Virus record (IMG/VR): IMGVR_UViG_3300046507_000309
Coordinates: 1 to 34,908 of that record
Length of the DNA: 34,908 nt
Source of the DNA: a virus
Reading direction: 5' to 3' (one strand)
The first letter of the stretch is position 1. Each line of letters opens with the position of its first letter. Made by a program: the position numbers and the translations under genes. The notes below the pieces were generated by a model. That model was not told the origin of the DNA. It did no database searches and was given only the letters and a program-made list of their open reading frames with translations. Shown one piece after another: positions 5,729 through 14,626 of the stretch.

Positions 5729-6027
5729 GCGACGAAAACCTCAGACCCGGCATGTGCTCGGCCTACGGCTGTCCGCTGATGGGCACCCTCGGCGAAGACG
5801 GCAAGTGGCATTGCTTCTGCCACGTGCGCAAGCCGCACTCGCTCAACGACGCCATCACGGCCGAGATCAATCGCAATCGCCCGCTCGTCGACGCCATCCT
5901 GCTCACGCGCAACACCGGCGCGGGCTATCTCGAAATCAAAAAGCACGAGGACGAGCTCGCCGAACTCACGCGCATGATCGGCCAGCAACAAGAACTCGAT
6001 ACCCCATACGCGGAGACCTTCGCATGA
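5725..6027 (+). CDS. Small protein with a zinc-ribbon-like Cys cluster
   Basis: The ATG overlaps the preceding stop by four bases. The 100-residue product has Cys11, Cys16, Cys30, Cys32 and His33 (MCSAYGCP, then WHCFCHVRK), a plausible zinc-binding cluster. The rest is helical (ITAEINRNRPLVDAILLTRN). Its place among replication and recombination genes hints at nucleic-acid binding, but no family is recognised and the metal site is inferred from spacing. Confidence 0.65.
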   Translation: MSDENLRPGMCSAYGCPLMGTLGEDGKWHCFCHVRKPHSLNDAITAEINRNRPLVDAILLTRNTGAGYLEIKKHEDELAELTRMIGQQQELDTPYAETFA

Positions 6028-6134
6028 ACACGCTTCCGAGCGCTGACGCCGTCGGCGTCGTCTTTTCCCTCGTCTGGCCGGTCGTGCTGGGCGTTGTCTT
6101 CAACCTGTACCTGCAATGGGAGGCGCGATGCTGA
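6024..6134 (+). CDS. 36-residue single-span membrane protein
   Basis: The ATG overlaps the preceding stop (ATGA) and the frame ends inside the start of the RuvC-like gene. A hydrophobic segment at about 10-30 (VGVVFSLVWPVVLGVVFNLY) is flanked by a short polar N-terminus and QWEARC. The coupling on both sides supports it as a real gene. Function unknown. Confidence 0.55.
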   Translation: MNTLPSADAVGVVFSLVWPVVLGVVFNLYLQWEARC

Positions 6135-6628
6135 TCCTCGGAATCGATCCGGGCGTCACGGGCGCCTTTGCATGGATGGAACCGGACGGCCGCCTCATCG
6201 ACGTCGATGACATGCCGGTGCGTGCGATGGTCGGATCCGGCCGGCTGAAGAACGAAGCGGACCCGACGGCGATGCGCAAGCTGCTCAATCGTCGCATCCC
6301 GGCCGATCGCACGGCGCTCGCGATCATGGAGCACATGCCGGTCTCGCCGATGGGCAAGCAAGGCGTGCAGACGCAAATGTCGCTCGTCGCCACGAAGCAG
6401 GTCGTGCGCACCGTCTGCGAGCTGCTGCGCATCGACGTCGCGTTCATCACGCCGCAGGTCTGGCAGAAGGCGTATGGCATCAAGACGCGCGCCGACAGCG
6501 ACACGAAGCAGCAGAGCCTGAAGCTGGCGCGCGAGCTGTACGGGCGCGATCACTGCCCCCTTCAGAAGCATCACGGACGGGCCGACGCGATCCTCATCGC
6601 GCGTTACGCGCAGAAGAACCTCGTATGA
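6128..6628 (+). CDS. RuvC-like Holliday junction resolvase
   Basis: The 166-residue protein opens with ILGIDPGVTGAFAW, the RuvC/RNase H-fold first strand with catalytic Asp7. Glu68 in AIMEHMP and Asp153 in HHGRADAILIARY fill the other acidic positions. RuvC-type nucleases cleave four-way junctions; in phages they resolve replication or recombination intermediates before packaging. The ATG at 6128 is chosen over the in-frame ATG at 6116 because GGGAGG lies just before it and the conserved motif then begins at residue 3. It ends in an ATGA overlap with the next gene. Confidence 0.85.
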   Translation: MLILGIDPGVTGAFAWMEPDGRLIDVDDMPVRAMVGSGRLKNEADPTAMRKLLNRRIPADRTALAIMEHMPVSPMGKQGVQTQMSLVATKQVVRTVCELLRIDVAFITPQVWQKAYGIKTRADSDTKQQSLKLARELYGRDHCPLQKHHGRADAILIARYAQKNLV

Positions 6629-6879
6629 GCGAAGCCCGCGTGAACCTCGTGCAGATGGCCGGCATCCTCGCCCGCGATCCGCAGTTCCGCACGTGGATCG
6701 CATCGCTCGACGGCGGCGAAGAACTCGATCACGAGCAGTGCGCCGAGTTCATCCGGCTCGTGTGCTGCGTCGAATCCCGCCGCGAGTTGGCGACCAGCAA
6801 AGAGGCCGCAGAGCGGTTTCACAACGCAATTCGCAAACCCTTCCTCGAATGGAAGGAAAACCACCTGGAGAACGCATGA
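6625..6879 (+). CDS. Small protein of unknown function
   Basis: An 84-residue, mainly helical, acidic protein (VNLVQMAGILARDPQFRTWI, then EQCAEFIRLVCCVESRRELA) with ATGA overlaps at both ends. Similar small proteins follow RuvC-like genes in other phages; no function is recognised. Confidence 0.65.
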   Translation: MSEARVNLVQMAGILARDPQFRTWIASLDGGEELDHEQCAEFIRLVCCVESRRELATSKEAAERFHNAIRKPFLEWKENHLENA

Positions 6880-7235
6880 ACTCATACCAAGGCATTCCGC
6901 CGCACGTCGCTGAGCAGATGAAGATGCAGGAGCAGCACATGAAGATGCAAGGGATCGGCAGCGTGCTGGGCTCGATTCAAGCGGCCCCGCCGCGCGTCTC
7001 TCTGATCGATCAGATCTGCCGTGCGCACGACGCGATGGACCGGCTCTACTCGCTCGCGCGCGAACTCGAAAACCGCCTCGGCGCGGTGCTGGATTCGGAG
7101 CCGCCCACGCAGGAAGGAAACTGCCAGACCGCCGGTTGCGAACCGCCGGCGCTTAGCGAGATGGACCGCCTCATCACGCGTATCCACGCCACAGCGGACT
7201 ACATCGACCGCATCCACGCGCGCACGCGCCTCTAA
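6876..7235 (+). CDS. Protein of unknown function, end of replication operon
   Basis: The ATG overlaps the previous stop. The 119-residue product has a Met- and Gln-rich N-terminus (VAEQMKMQEQHMKMQGIGSV) and two helical segments (DQICRAHDAMDRLYSLAREL and EMDRLITRIHATADYIDRIH) that look like a coiled coil or an oligomerising pair. Two cysteines lie in the linker. No family recognised. An 88-bp gap follows, with a GGCTC/GAGCC stem but no T-run. Confidence 0.6.
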   Translation: MNSYQGIPPHVAEQMKMQEQHMKMQGIGSVLGSIQAAPPRVSLIDQICRAHDAMDRLYSLARELENRLGAVLDSEPPTQEGNCQTAGCEPPALSEMDRLITRIHATADYIDRIHARTRL

Positions 7236-7323
7236 TTCGCCACGCTGGTACGCGCTCCCCCGGCGCGTCGTCTGGCTCACGAAACGAGCCATCCCCCGAA
7301 TACCCTCACCGAACCCCTGATGA

Positions 7324-7587
7324 ATGACCGTCGTCACCCCTGACACGAGGATCGATTGGTTTCGCGTATTGACCGATCTGTGTCAGGACGGCGGCTCTCT
7401 ATATCAGGTATCCCGCATCACTTCCATTCCCCGCAGTTCCCTACAGTCCTACCGCCTGGGCGTCGAGCCTTCGCATTCTGTCGGCTCGTGCCTTTTGCGC
7501 CTTTGGGCGATCACGACAGGCAACGACCGCGACGACGCACCGACCGTCGAACGTATGCCGTCCGTGTCCGTCATGCGCCGCGCATAA
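7324..7587 (+). CDS. Putative HTH protein upstream of terminase
   Basis: The 87-residue protein (RIDWFRVLTDLCQDGGSLYQ, then VSRITSIPRSSLQSYRLGVE) has a helix-turn-helix-like centre in which SIPRSSLQSY would be the recognition helix. It lies just before the packaging genes, where phages often place late regulators or packaging accessory factors. Its regulatory role is inferred. A 119-bp gap to the terminase small subunit holds no further gene; it could hold a late promoter or packaging signal, but none is clear. Confidence 0.6.
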   Translation: MTVVTPDTRIDWFRVLTDLCQDGGSLYQVSRITSIPRSSLQSYRLGVEPSHSVGSCLLRLWAITTGNDRDDAPTVERMPSVSVMRRA

Positions 7588-7706
7588 ATTGCGCGGTCGT
7601 GCGATTTAGCCAAGATATCGTCTGCTGAAGGCCGGATACTCGAATCCGTTCAAGGGCGGGAGTCAATCGATTCCTGCATTCGATAGTAGAAACGGATTGA
7701 TTGCCG

Positions 7707-8030
7707 ATGCCGCGTCCTAAAGGGCTCCCGAAGACAGGTGGAAGAACGGCCGGAACGCCGAACCACGCCACGTCTGAGGTCAAGTCTCTCGCGCGTCAGC
7801 ACGGGGCCGACATGATCAAGGTATTAGCGAGCATCGCGAAGAACACGAAGAAGCCCGACGCTTCTCGTGTCGCTGCCGCCAAGGAATTGCTCGATCGCGG
7901 CTACGGCAAGTCAATTCAGGCCATCAGCGGGCCGGACGAAGGTCCGATCCAGCACCAGCACGAACACTCCTTCGCACAAGATCTGACCGACGATGAACTC
8001 GCCAATATCGTTGCACGAGGCAGCCGCTGA
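7707..8030 (+). CDS. Putative terminase small subunit
   Basis: This 107-residue protein has a basic N-terminus (PRPKGLPKTGGRTAGTPNHA) typical of small DNA-binding phage proteins next to TerL, then a helical region (SRVAAAKELLDRGYGKSI). It overlaps the large subunit start by 38 bases. In P22-like phages the small subunit recognises pac and starts headful packaging. The ATG at 7707 is preferred to a TTG six bases upstream. Assigned from position and the KELLDRGYGK-type segment; confidence is moderate. Confidence 0.7.
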   Translation: MPRPKGLPKTGGRTAGTPNHATSEVKSLARQHGADMIKVLASIAKNTKKPDASRVAAAKELLDRGYGKSIQAISGPDEGPIQHQHEHSFAQDLTDDELANIVARGSR

Positions 8031-9438
8031 GCTGCTCGCGCGTCGATCGGCGCGCCGCAGCTTGATCGACTTCACCACATACACGAAGCCTGACTTCGAG
8101 GTGGGCGAACACCACAGGATCATTGCATCCGAGCTTGAGGCCGTGGAGCGTGGTGAAGTCGATCGCCTGATGGTGTTCGCACCGCCGCGTCACACGAAGT
8201 CTGAGCTTTCGTCGCGCCGCTTCCCGGCGTGGTATCTCGGGCGGCATCCGAATCACCAGCTGATCTGCGCGACCTATTCGGGCGAGTTCGCGCTCGACTT
8301 TGGGCGCGACGTGCGCGGCATCGTGGCCGCGCCGCTCTTCCGCAACGTCTTCCCTGAAGTCTTCCTGCGCGGCGATTCGCGCGCGGCGAACGTCTGGCGC
8401 ACCTCGCACGGCGGGATCTCCGCTTACGTCGGCGTCGGCGGCGCTATCACGGGCCGCGGCGCGCACCTCGCGCTGATCGATGACCCGTTCAAGAATCGGG
8501 AGGAAGCGGACAGCGAGGTCCGCCGCGAGATGGTGTGGAAGTGGTATTCGTCGACGCTTCGCACGCGTCTGATGCCCGGCGGAAAGATCGTGCTCGTGCT
8601 CACGCGCTGGCATGAAGACGACCTCGCGGGCCGCATCCTCGCGAAGCAGGCGAAGCAGTGGCGCGTCGTCGAGTTGCAGGCCATCTCGAACGAGCACACG
8701 GACGAAGAAAAGGCGCTGTGGCCCGCGTGGTATCCGCTCGAGGAACTGCGCCGCGTGCGCGCCGACATCCTGCCGCGCGACTGGTCCGCGCTCTATCAGC
8801 AGAAGCCATCGCCCGACGAAGGCACGTACTTCCAGCGTAGCTGGATCAAGCACTGGGACGAGCTGCCGAAGAACCTCGCGCTCTACGGCACGAGCGATTA
8901 CGCCGTCACGGAAGGCGCGGGCGACTACACCGTGCATCGCGTCTGGGGCGTCGATCCGATCGGCGACATCTATCGCGTCGCGGGCTGGCGCGGTCAGACG
9001 ACCGCCGACACATGGATCGAGAAGAAGCTCGACCTGATGGAGAAGTATCGGCCGCTCGCGTGGTTCGGCGAAGCGGGCGTCATCCAGAAGACGATCGCGC
9101 CGATGCTCACGCGCCGCATGCGCGAGCGAAAAGTCTTCTGCCGCATGGAATGGGTGCCGAGCGTCACGAACAAGCCGACGCGCGCCCGCGGCATTCAGGC
9201 CCGCATGTCGATGGGAAAGGTCTGGTTTGAGCCAGGCGCGAACGTCGACGAGTTCCTCGCATTCCCGACAGGCAAGAACGATGACGACGTCGACACCGCG
9301 TCAATGCTCGGCATGGCGCTCGATGAAGCACACCCGGCAATCCTGCCGGCCAAGGAACAGCGGCCGGTCGAGCGTGATCGCTGGAACCGCGCATTCAACC
9401 GTCACGACGAGGACGACGAATCATGGAAGGTGGCGTAA
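7993..9438 (+). CDS. Terminase large subunit (TerL)
   Basis: The 481-residue packaging motor has an N-terminal ATPase and a C-terminal nuclease. A Walker A-like APPRHTKSE lies at about 63-71, Walker B LALIDDPFKN at 159-168, and the coupling motif LVLTRWHEDD at 201-210. The RNase H-like nuclease starts around GTSDYAVT (Asp302), with Glu360 (FGEAGV) and the Asp cluster at 431-434 (NDDDVD) as likely metal ligands. It cuts concatemers and pumps DNA into procapsids through the portal. Its length is normal for the family. The TAATG overlap couples it to the portal gene. Confidence 0.93.
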   Translation: MNSPISLHEAAAELLARRSARRSLIDFTTYTKPDFEVGEHHRIIASELEAVERGEVDRLMVFAPPRHTKSELSSRRFPAWYLGRHPNHQLICATYSGEFALDFGRDVRGIVAAPLFRNVFPEVFLRGDSRAANVWRTSHGGISAYVGVGGAITGRGAHLALIDDPFKNREEADSEVRREMVWKWYSSTLRTRLMPGGKIVLVLTRWHEDDLAGRILAKQAKQWRVVELQAISNEHTDEEKALWPAWYPLEELRRVRADILPRDWSALYQQKPSPDEGTYFQRSWIKHWDELPKNLALYGTSDYAVTEGAGDYTVHRVWGVDPIGDIYRVAGWRGQTTADTWIEKKLDLMEKYRPLAWFGEAGVIQKTIAPMLTRRMRERKVFCRMEWVPSVTNKPTRARGIQARMSMGKVWFEPGANVDEFLAFPTGKNDDDVDTASMLGMALDEAHPAILPAKEQRPVERDRWNRAFNRHDEDDESWKVA

Positions 9439-11429
9439 TGGCGCAGCCAGTTGCTGTCGTGGCCGAGGTGGACGTGATCGAGGCGCCCGATGCGTCGTTG
9501 CTCTGCCGCTGGTTCGAGGAAGCCGAGCAGATGACCGACGAGGCGCGCCGGTTGTCCGAGCGCGATCGCGACTACTACAACGGGCAGCAGTGGACCGAGA
9601 AGGAACTCGCCACGCTGCGCCGTCGCGGACAGCCGGCGCTGACGATCAACTACATCAAGCGCAAGGTCGAGTATCTGCGCGGCTTCGAGCGCCGCATGCG
9701 CAGCGATCCGAAGGCCTTCCCGCGCAATCCCGACGACGACCAGCTGAGCGAGGCCGCGACTGACGCTCTGCGGTTCGTCGCCGATCGCAACGACTTCGAC
9801 GTGATCCGCTCGGACGTCTACGAGGACATGCTCATCGAGGGAACCGGCGGCGTCGACGTGACCGTCGAGAACGGCTCGGACGGCCTGGAGGTCGTGCTCA
9901 CGCGCGTTCCATGGGATCGCATCTTCGCTGACCCGTACAGCCGTCAGAAAGACTACAGCGACGCGCGCTATCTGGGCGTCGTGATCTGGATGGACAAGGA
10001 CGAGGCGTTCGAGACGTTCCCCGGCTACGAGGATGCCATCGAGACGACGCTCGGCTCGACCTCGCTGAGCAACACCTACGACGACCGGCCGAAGTTCTCG
10101 ACGTGGAGCGACAACCGCCGCACGCGAGTGCGCGTGATCCAGATCCAGTTCAAGCACAAAGGCGTCTGGATGATCGCGACGGTGACGAAAGGCGGCTATC
10201 TGAGCGAGCCGATCCCCTCGCCGTACGTCGACCGTGAAGGCCAGCCCGCGTGCTCGCTGAAGCTGCGCAGCGCCTACGTCGACCGCGACAACAATCGCTA
10301 CGGCCACGCACGCGACATGATCAGTCTGCAGGACGAGGTGAACAAGCGCCGCTCGAAGGCGCTCCACCTGATGAGCGTGCGCCAGACCTACGGCAATCGT
10401 CAGGCCATCTCCGACGTCGACCGCGCGCGCCGCGAACTGGCGAAGCCGGATGGGCACATCGAGATCGAAGCCGCGGGCGAGTTCGGCAAGGACTTCGGCA
10501 TTCTGCCGACCGGCGACATGGCGCAATCGCAGATGGCGCTGCTCCAGCACGCGACGGGCGAACTGCAGGCGAGCGGGCCGAACGCCGCGATGGCCGGCAA
10601 AGATCCGCGTATTCAGTCGGGACGCGCCATCCAATCGCAGCAGGCCGGCGGTGCGATCGAGGTCGAGCCGATCATCGACGACCTTCGCCAATGGACGAAG
10701 CAGGTCTATGAGGCCGTGTGGCTTCGTGTGCGCCAGTTCTGGACGGGCGAAAAGTGGATTCGCGTCACCGACGACGAGAAGAACGCGAAGTGGGTCGGCC
10801 TGAATCAGCCCGTGACGCTCGGTCAGGCGCTCGGCGAGTTGCCGCCCGAGGAAGCCGCGCAGTACGCGCAGCAGATGGGCCTGCAGCCGGGCGATCCGCG
10901 TCTCGCGCAGATCGTACGCATGGACAACGACATCGCGGGCCTCGACGTCGACATCACGATCGATGAAGGCCCGGACGTGGCCAACGTGCAGGCCGAGCAA
11001 TTCCAGATGCTCTCGCAGCTCGCGCCGGCCATGGCGCAGGCGGGCACGCCGCTGCCGCCCGAGGTGCTCATCGAGGCTTCGCAGCTGCGCAACAAGGACA
11101 AGTTGCTGGAGATGCTCAAGCAGAAGCAGGAAGCCGCCGCACCGGTTCAGCAGCAGGCCGCGCAGCTTGGACAGGCGAAGGCCGAAGCCGACATCAACAA
11201 GACGAACGCCGACGCGCAGAAGAGCCAAGCGCAGGCCGCGAAGACGATGGCCGAGGCGCAGCAAGGCCCGACTCCGCAGGCGCCCGCGCAAGGCCCGTCG
11301 CAACTCGATCAGATGAAGCAGGCCGCCGAGATCCGCGCGCTCGACGCGAAGGCCGGCGACCTCCAGGCATCGGCGGTCAAGAAGATCGTCGAGGCGCAGC
11401 AGCCGCCCTCGCCTGCGATGTACGGATGA
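9438..11429 (+). CDS. Portal protein, P22-like
   Basis: The 663-residue protein matches the P22-type portal in size class and order. An early motif is DRDYYNGQQWTEKELATL; a central one is ARDMISLQDEVNKRRSKAL; a long helical, Gln/Ala-rich C-terminus (AQAAKTMAEAQQGPTPQAP) is the likely barrel or crown. The portal forms the dodecameric ring through which DNA enters and leaves. An in-frame ATG at 9423 exists, but the ATG at 9438 has GGAAGG seven bases upstream and overlaps the TerL stop. Confidence 0.9.
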   Translation: MAQPVAVVAEVDVIEAPDASLLCRWFEEAEQMTDEARRLSERDRDYYNGQQWTEKELATLRRRGQPALTINYIKRKVEYLRGFERRMRSDPKAFPRNPDDDQLSEAATDALRFVADRNDFDVIRSDVYEDMLIEGTGGVDVTVENGSDGLEVVLTRVPWDRIFADPYSRQKDYSDARYLGVVIWMDKDEAFETFPGYEDAIETTLGSTSLSNTYDDRPKFSTWSDNRRTRVRVIQIQFKHKGVWMIATVTKGGYLSEPIPSPYVDREGQPACSLKLRSAYVDRDNNRYGHARDMISLQDEVNKRRSKALHLMSVRQTYGNRQAISDVDRARRELAKPDGHIEIEAAGEFGKDFGILPTGDMAQSQMALLQHATGELQASGPNAAMAGKDPRIQSGRAIQSQQAGGAIEVEPIIDDLRQWTKQVYEAVWLRVRQFWTGEKWIRVTDDEKNAKWVGLNQPVTLGQALGELPPEEAAQYAQQMGLQPGDPRLAQIVRMDNDIAGLDVDITIDEGPDVANVQAEQFQMLSQLAPAMAQAGTPLPPEVLIEASQLRNKDKLLEMLKQKQEAAAPVQQQAAQLGQAKAEADINKTNADAQKSQAQAAKTMAEAQQGPTPQAPAQGPSQLDQMKQAAEIRALDAKAGDLQASAVKKIVEAQQPPSPAMYG

Positions 11430-11441
11430 GTTTCGTATTAC

Positions 11442-11493
11442 CTGCCGCCGGGGTTTCGGGCGTTATGACTGCCGCCGGGTCGAATCGGGCGTT
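11442..11493. repeat. Two-part direct repeat between portal and scaffold
   Basis: CTGCCGCCGGG occurs at 11442-11452 and 11469-11479, each followed about 15 bp later by TCGGGCGTT (11456-11464 and 11485-11493). It makes up most of the 79-bp gap. No promoter or terminator is evident. Confidence 0.5.
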
Positions 11494-11508
11494 TGTGAGG
11501 GGTAACAG

Positions 11509-12279
11509 ATGAACAGCTTGGACGATGTTCTTCGTGGAGAGCAGACCAATGAGGCTACCGCTAACGCTGCAGCTGACACGGTCGAGGCAAACCACACGGG
11601 CGAAACGCAGCAGACGGATGCAGCAGCAGGCGAAAGCCAAACGGCTGCTCCTGAAGCTGGAAACGATGCGCCGCCGGCATCCGAGCATGACAAGTTGGTT
11701 CCGCTGAAAGCCCTGGAGGAAGAGCGAAAAGGCCGTCAGGACTGGAAGGAAAAGGCGATCCGCTTCGAGGAAGAGCTGAAGCATCTGCGCGCGCAGAAGG
11801 AGCAACCGCCGGCTCAGGAAACCTCGCAGCAACAGCATCAGCCGGTCGAGATGGACTATCAAACCGCGCTGATCAATGAGCGGCTCAACACGTCCGAGAT
11901 GCTTCTGCGTTCGAAGCACGACGACGTCGACGAGAAGCTCGCCGTGTTCCAAGCAGAAGCCGCGAAGAACCCGGCATTGGGCGCTGAACTGCTCAAGCAA
12001 CGGCATCCGTACGAATGGATGTATCAGCAAGCGACGCGCATGCAAGCGCTCGCCTCGATCGGTGACGACCCGGTCGCGTATCGCGAAAAGATGCGCGCCG
12101 AGCTGCTCGCCGAGTTGCAAGGGCAGCAACAGACCCAGACCGCCGAAACCGTTCAGCAACCGACGCAAGCCGCCGCGCCCGTCCTTCCGAAATCTCTTGC
12201 AACCTCCCGATCCGCAGGCCCGCGCAGCGCGGCGACGTGGACGGGTCCGACCGCACTCAACGACATTCTCAAACGCTAA
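11509..12279 (+). CDS. Putative scaffolding protein
   Basis: The 256-residue protein lies between portal and coat, the scaffold position. It has an acidic, low-complexity N-terminus, a charged coiled-coil region (VPLKALEEERKGRQDWKEKA), a Gln-rich linker and a short basic C-terminus ending LNDILKR. Scaffolds direct coat assembly and leave the procapsid; the helical, charged make-up fits, and a basic C-terminal tail is the usual coat-binding part. It has a strong GAGGGG ribosome site. Family assigned by context. Confidence 0.75.
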   Translation: MNSLDDVLRGEQTNEATANAAADTVEANHTGETQQTDAAAGESQTAAPEAGNDAPPASEHDKLVPLKALEEERKGRQDWKEKAIRFEEELKHLRAQKEQPPAQETSQQQHQPVEMDYQTALINERLNTSEMLLRSKHDDVDEKLAVFQAEAAKNPALGAELLKQRHPYEWMYQQATRMQALASIGDDPVAYREKMRAELLAELQGQQQTQTAETVQQPTQAAAPVLPKSLATSRSAGPRSAATWTGPTALNDILKR

Positions 12280-12291
12280 GCGAGGCCACAA

Positions 12292-13434
12292 ATGGCAGAA
12301 AGCACCGTACGTCAGAGCCTTACACCGGCTCAATGGGATGACAAATTCTTCCGTGAGTATGTGCGCGAGAACTTCTTCTCGAAGTACATGGGCACGGATG
12401 AAGGCTCGATCATCCAGATCAACGAAGACTTGGCCCGCAAGGCCGGCGACCGCATCTCCTTCAACACCGTGCGCCAGCTGCGCGGCTCGGGCGTGGAAGG
12501 CAACGAGGTTCTCGAAGGCAACGAAGACGAGCTCGACGCTCGTGCGCTGTTCGTCATTGCCCGCGTGCTCCGTAACGCGGTGATGCTGACGAACTGGGAC
12601 GAGTCGAAGTCGGCTATCGACATGCGCGACGCGGCCAAGGGTGCCCTGAAGGATTGGGACACCTCGAAGATGCGCGACGACATCATCGCTGCGCTCCAGC
12701 AGGTCGCGGTCTATTCGAACGGCAAACCGCTCCCGTTCAACGTGGCGACCGCAACGCAGCGCAACGCATGGCTTGCGGCCAACGCTGACCGCGTGCTGTT
12801 CGGCAACTCGGTGAGTAACAACGTCGGCAACGACGCGGCTGCATCGATGGCGAACATCAATGCAACGACGGGCAAGCTGAGCATGGCGACCGTGACGCTT
12901 GCAAAGCGCCGCGCACGTCTGGCGGGCCGTGGCCTGAACACGAACGGCCTGCAGAACCCGACGATGGCTCCGTACCGCGTGAAGAACGGCGACGGCACCG
13001 AGTGGTACATGATGTGGGTCAACTCCCTTTCGTTCCGCGATCTGCAGATCGACATGCAGCAGGTCAATCGGGACGCCCGCGAACGCGACAGCAACGGCGC
13101 GTACACCAACCCGCTCTTCACCGGCGGCGACCTCGTCTATGACGGCGTGATCATCCGCGAGGTGCCGGAGCTCGACCAGTTCATGGCAACTGGCGCGAGC
13201 GGCGCACAGGTCGGCCAGTACTTCCTGTGCGGCGCGCAGGCGCTGGGCGTGGCCTGGGCGAAGCGTCCGAAGACCACGACCGACACCCGCGACTATGGCT
13301 TCCGCAACGGCGTCGGCATCGAAGAAGTTCGCGGCATCAACAAGCTCCAATTCGGCGTCGGTCCGGATGACAACGACACGCTCGTCGATGCGGGCGTGTT
13401 CACGGGCTTCGTCAGCGCCGCTGCAGACGCCTAA
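12292..13434 (+). CDS. Major capsid protein, P22/N4-gp56-type
   Basis: The 380-residue protein begins with a helical arm (SLTPAQWDDKFFREYVRENF) and has GTDEGSIIQINEDLARKAGD and the strongly conserved region RISFNTVRQLRGSGVEGNEV seen in the N4-gp56/P22-like coat group. The C-terminal half includes ISLG-fold-like strands and VGVGPDDNDT-type loops. It follows the scaffold by 12 bases with GAGG as ribosome site. It should be the most abundant virion protein. Confidence 0.88.
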   Translation: MAESTVRQSLTPAQWDDKFFREYVRENFFSKYMGTDEGSIIQINEDLARKAGDRISFNTVRQLRGSGVEGNEVLEGNEDELDARALFVIARVLRNAVMLTNWDESKSAIDMRDAAKGALKDWDTSKMRDDIIAALQQVAVYSNGKPLPFNVATATQRNAWLAANADRVLFGNSVSNNVGNDAAASMANINATTGKLSMATVTLAKRRARLAGRGLNTNGLQNPTMAPYRVKNGDGTEWYMMWVNSLSFRDLQIDMQQVNRDARERDSNGAYTNPLFTGGDLVYDGVIIREVPELDQFMATGASGAQVGQYFLCGAQALGVAWAKRPKTTTDTRDYGFRNGVGIEEVRGINKLQFGVGPDDNDTLVDAGVFTGFVSAAADA

Positions 13435-13460
13435 TCGCCAACGGATAAAGGAGAAATCGC

Positions 13461-13820
13461 ATGGCAACTCTCAACGCAACGCCGATGGCGGGCTTCACCA
13501 GCAACATGGGCGGCACTGGCGACGGCCAGACCATCAAACGCGTCATTCGTCAGATCACGCTGACCGGCGCACTCGCGATCGGCGACAAGATCGTCGGCCC
13601 GAAGGTGCAGAAAGGCGCAGTCATCACGGCGGCCTACAAGGTGAACGGCCCGGCGTCGAACATCGGCACCGACTCGAGCGCGTCGGCGTTCAACACACCG
13701 GGCTTCACGCCCTACGTCGTGCCGAACAACGAGTATGTGAACCTCGTCGCGACAGCGGCCGGCGGCGCCGCGAATGACGTCGTGTCGATCGTCGTCGACT
13801 ACATCCCGCGCAACGCCTAA
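13461..13820 (+). CDS. Putative head decoration or minor structural protein
   Basis: This 119-residue, Gly/Ala/Thr-rich, predicted beta protein (KRVIRQITLTGALAIGDKIV, ending VVDYIPRNA) directly follows the coat with an excellent AAGGAG site. It resembles small proteins found after the coat gene in many phages, often decoration proteins. Its abundance in virions would test this. Confidence 0.6.
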   Translation: MATLNATPMAGFTSNMGGTGDGQTIKRVIRQITLTGALAIGDKIVGPKVQKGAVITAAYKVNGPASNIGTDSSASAFNTPGFTPYVVPNNEYVNLVATAAGGAANDVVSIVVDYIPRNA

Positions 13821-13866
13821 CGGGGCACGCGAGGCGGCTCGGGTCGCCTCGCTCTCAGGAGAAATC

Positions 13867-14289
13867 ATGCCGAAAGCAAAGAAGCAAGCGCAGGTCAGCG
13901 TGACGTATCGCGGCGACCTCGATGCAATCGAGTACCAAGGCTATCACCTGCCGCGCGACGAAGCCGTCGAAGTGGACGAGGGCGTCGCGAAGTTTCTCGC
14001 GAACAACGACTACTTCGACGTCGAAGGCGTCACGCCCGACGAACCGGCGAGCACGGTCGCACCGGAAGACGCGCTCGCGGCCGAGCGCAGCGCGCATCAG
14101 GCCGAGATCGACAAACTCAACGCTGAGCATAAGGCGGCGATGGAAGCTCAGGCTGACTCGCTGAAAGCTGGCTGGCAAGAGCAGCACGACGCGCTCGTCG
14201 CGGAGAACGAGCAGCTGAAGGCGGCGCTCGCGGGCGATCAGGCAGCAGCGGCAGCAGTACAGGCCGATCAGCAACCGGCACAGGGCTAA
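13867..14289 (+). CDS. Structural-cluster protein with coiled-coil tail
   Basis: The 140-residue protein has an N-terminal small beta domain (VTYRGDLDAIEYQGYHLPRD) and a C-terminal coiled coil (LVAENEQLKAALAGDQAAAA). GGAG six bases before the ATG marks the start. Function unknown; position suggests a capsid or head-completion accessory. Confidence 0.6.
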   Translation: MPKAKKQAQVSVTYRGDLDAIEYQGYHLPRDEAVEVDEGVAKFLANNDYFDVEGVTPDEPASTVAPEDALAAERSAHQAEIDKLNAEHKAAMEAQADSLKAGWQEQHDALVAENEQLKAALAGDQAAAAAVQADQQPAQG

Positions 14290-14293
14290 GGCA

Positions 14294-14626
14294 ATGGCGA
14301 CTCAGGCAGAACTGGCGACGCGCGTGCTGCGCAAGCTGAAGGTGCTCGGCACGGGCCAGACTGCCGAGCCCGAAGACCAGCTCATCGCTGAAGAAAAGGT
14401 GTCCGCCGTGCACGCGAGCCTGAAGAAGGACGAGCGTGTGCGGTGGACCCTGCAAGACATTCCGGAAGCCGCGTGCGAGCCGTACGTCTTCATGGCGTCG
14501 TTTCTCGCGGCTCCCGAGTTCGGCGCGGGCCTCACGCAAGACGTGTGGAACTGGGGCGAGCAAGAGATCACGCGGCTCATCAGCGTGCCGCGCTCGGGCG
14601 AGACCACTCGAGCGGAGTACTTCTGA
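14294..14626 (+). CDS. Putative head-completion (P22 gp4-like) protein
   Basis: The 110-residue helical protein (ELATRVLRKLKVLGTGQTAE, then YVFMASFLAAPEFGAGL) has the position and general pattern of the adaptor that closes the portal after packaging (P22 gp4). It is shorter than P22 gp4 (166 residues) and lacks a visible muramidase motif, so only the adaptor role is suggested. It overlaps the next start by one base (TGATG). Confidence 0.55.
   Translation: MATQAELATRVLRKLKVLGTGQTAEPEDQLIAEEKVSAVHASLKKDERVRWTLQDIPEAACEPYVFMASFLAAPEFGAGLTQDVWNWGEQEITRLISVPRSGETTRAEYF

Noticed and set aside
7236-7323. GGCTC/GAGCC stem as a terminator before the late genes
   Set aside because: The stem is only five pairs and is followed by C-rich sequence without a T-run.
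9402-11303. Long antisense frame opposite the portal
   Set aside because: Same artefact of GC-rich codons; the portal on the other strand has clear family motifs.
11377-13467. Very long antisense frame opposite scaffold and coat
   Set aside because: High GC content opens long antisense frames; the product is Arg/His/Leu-rich and lies opposite recognised structural genes.
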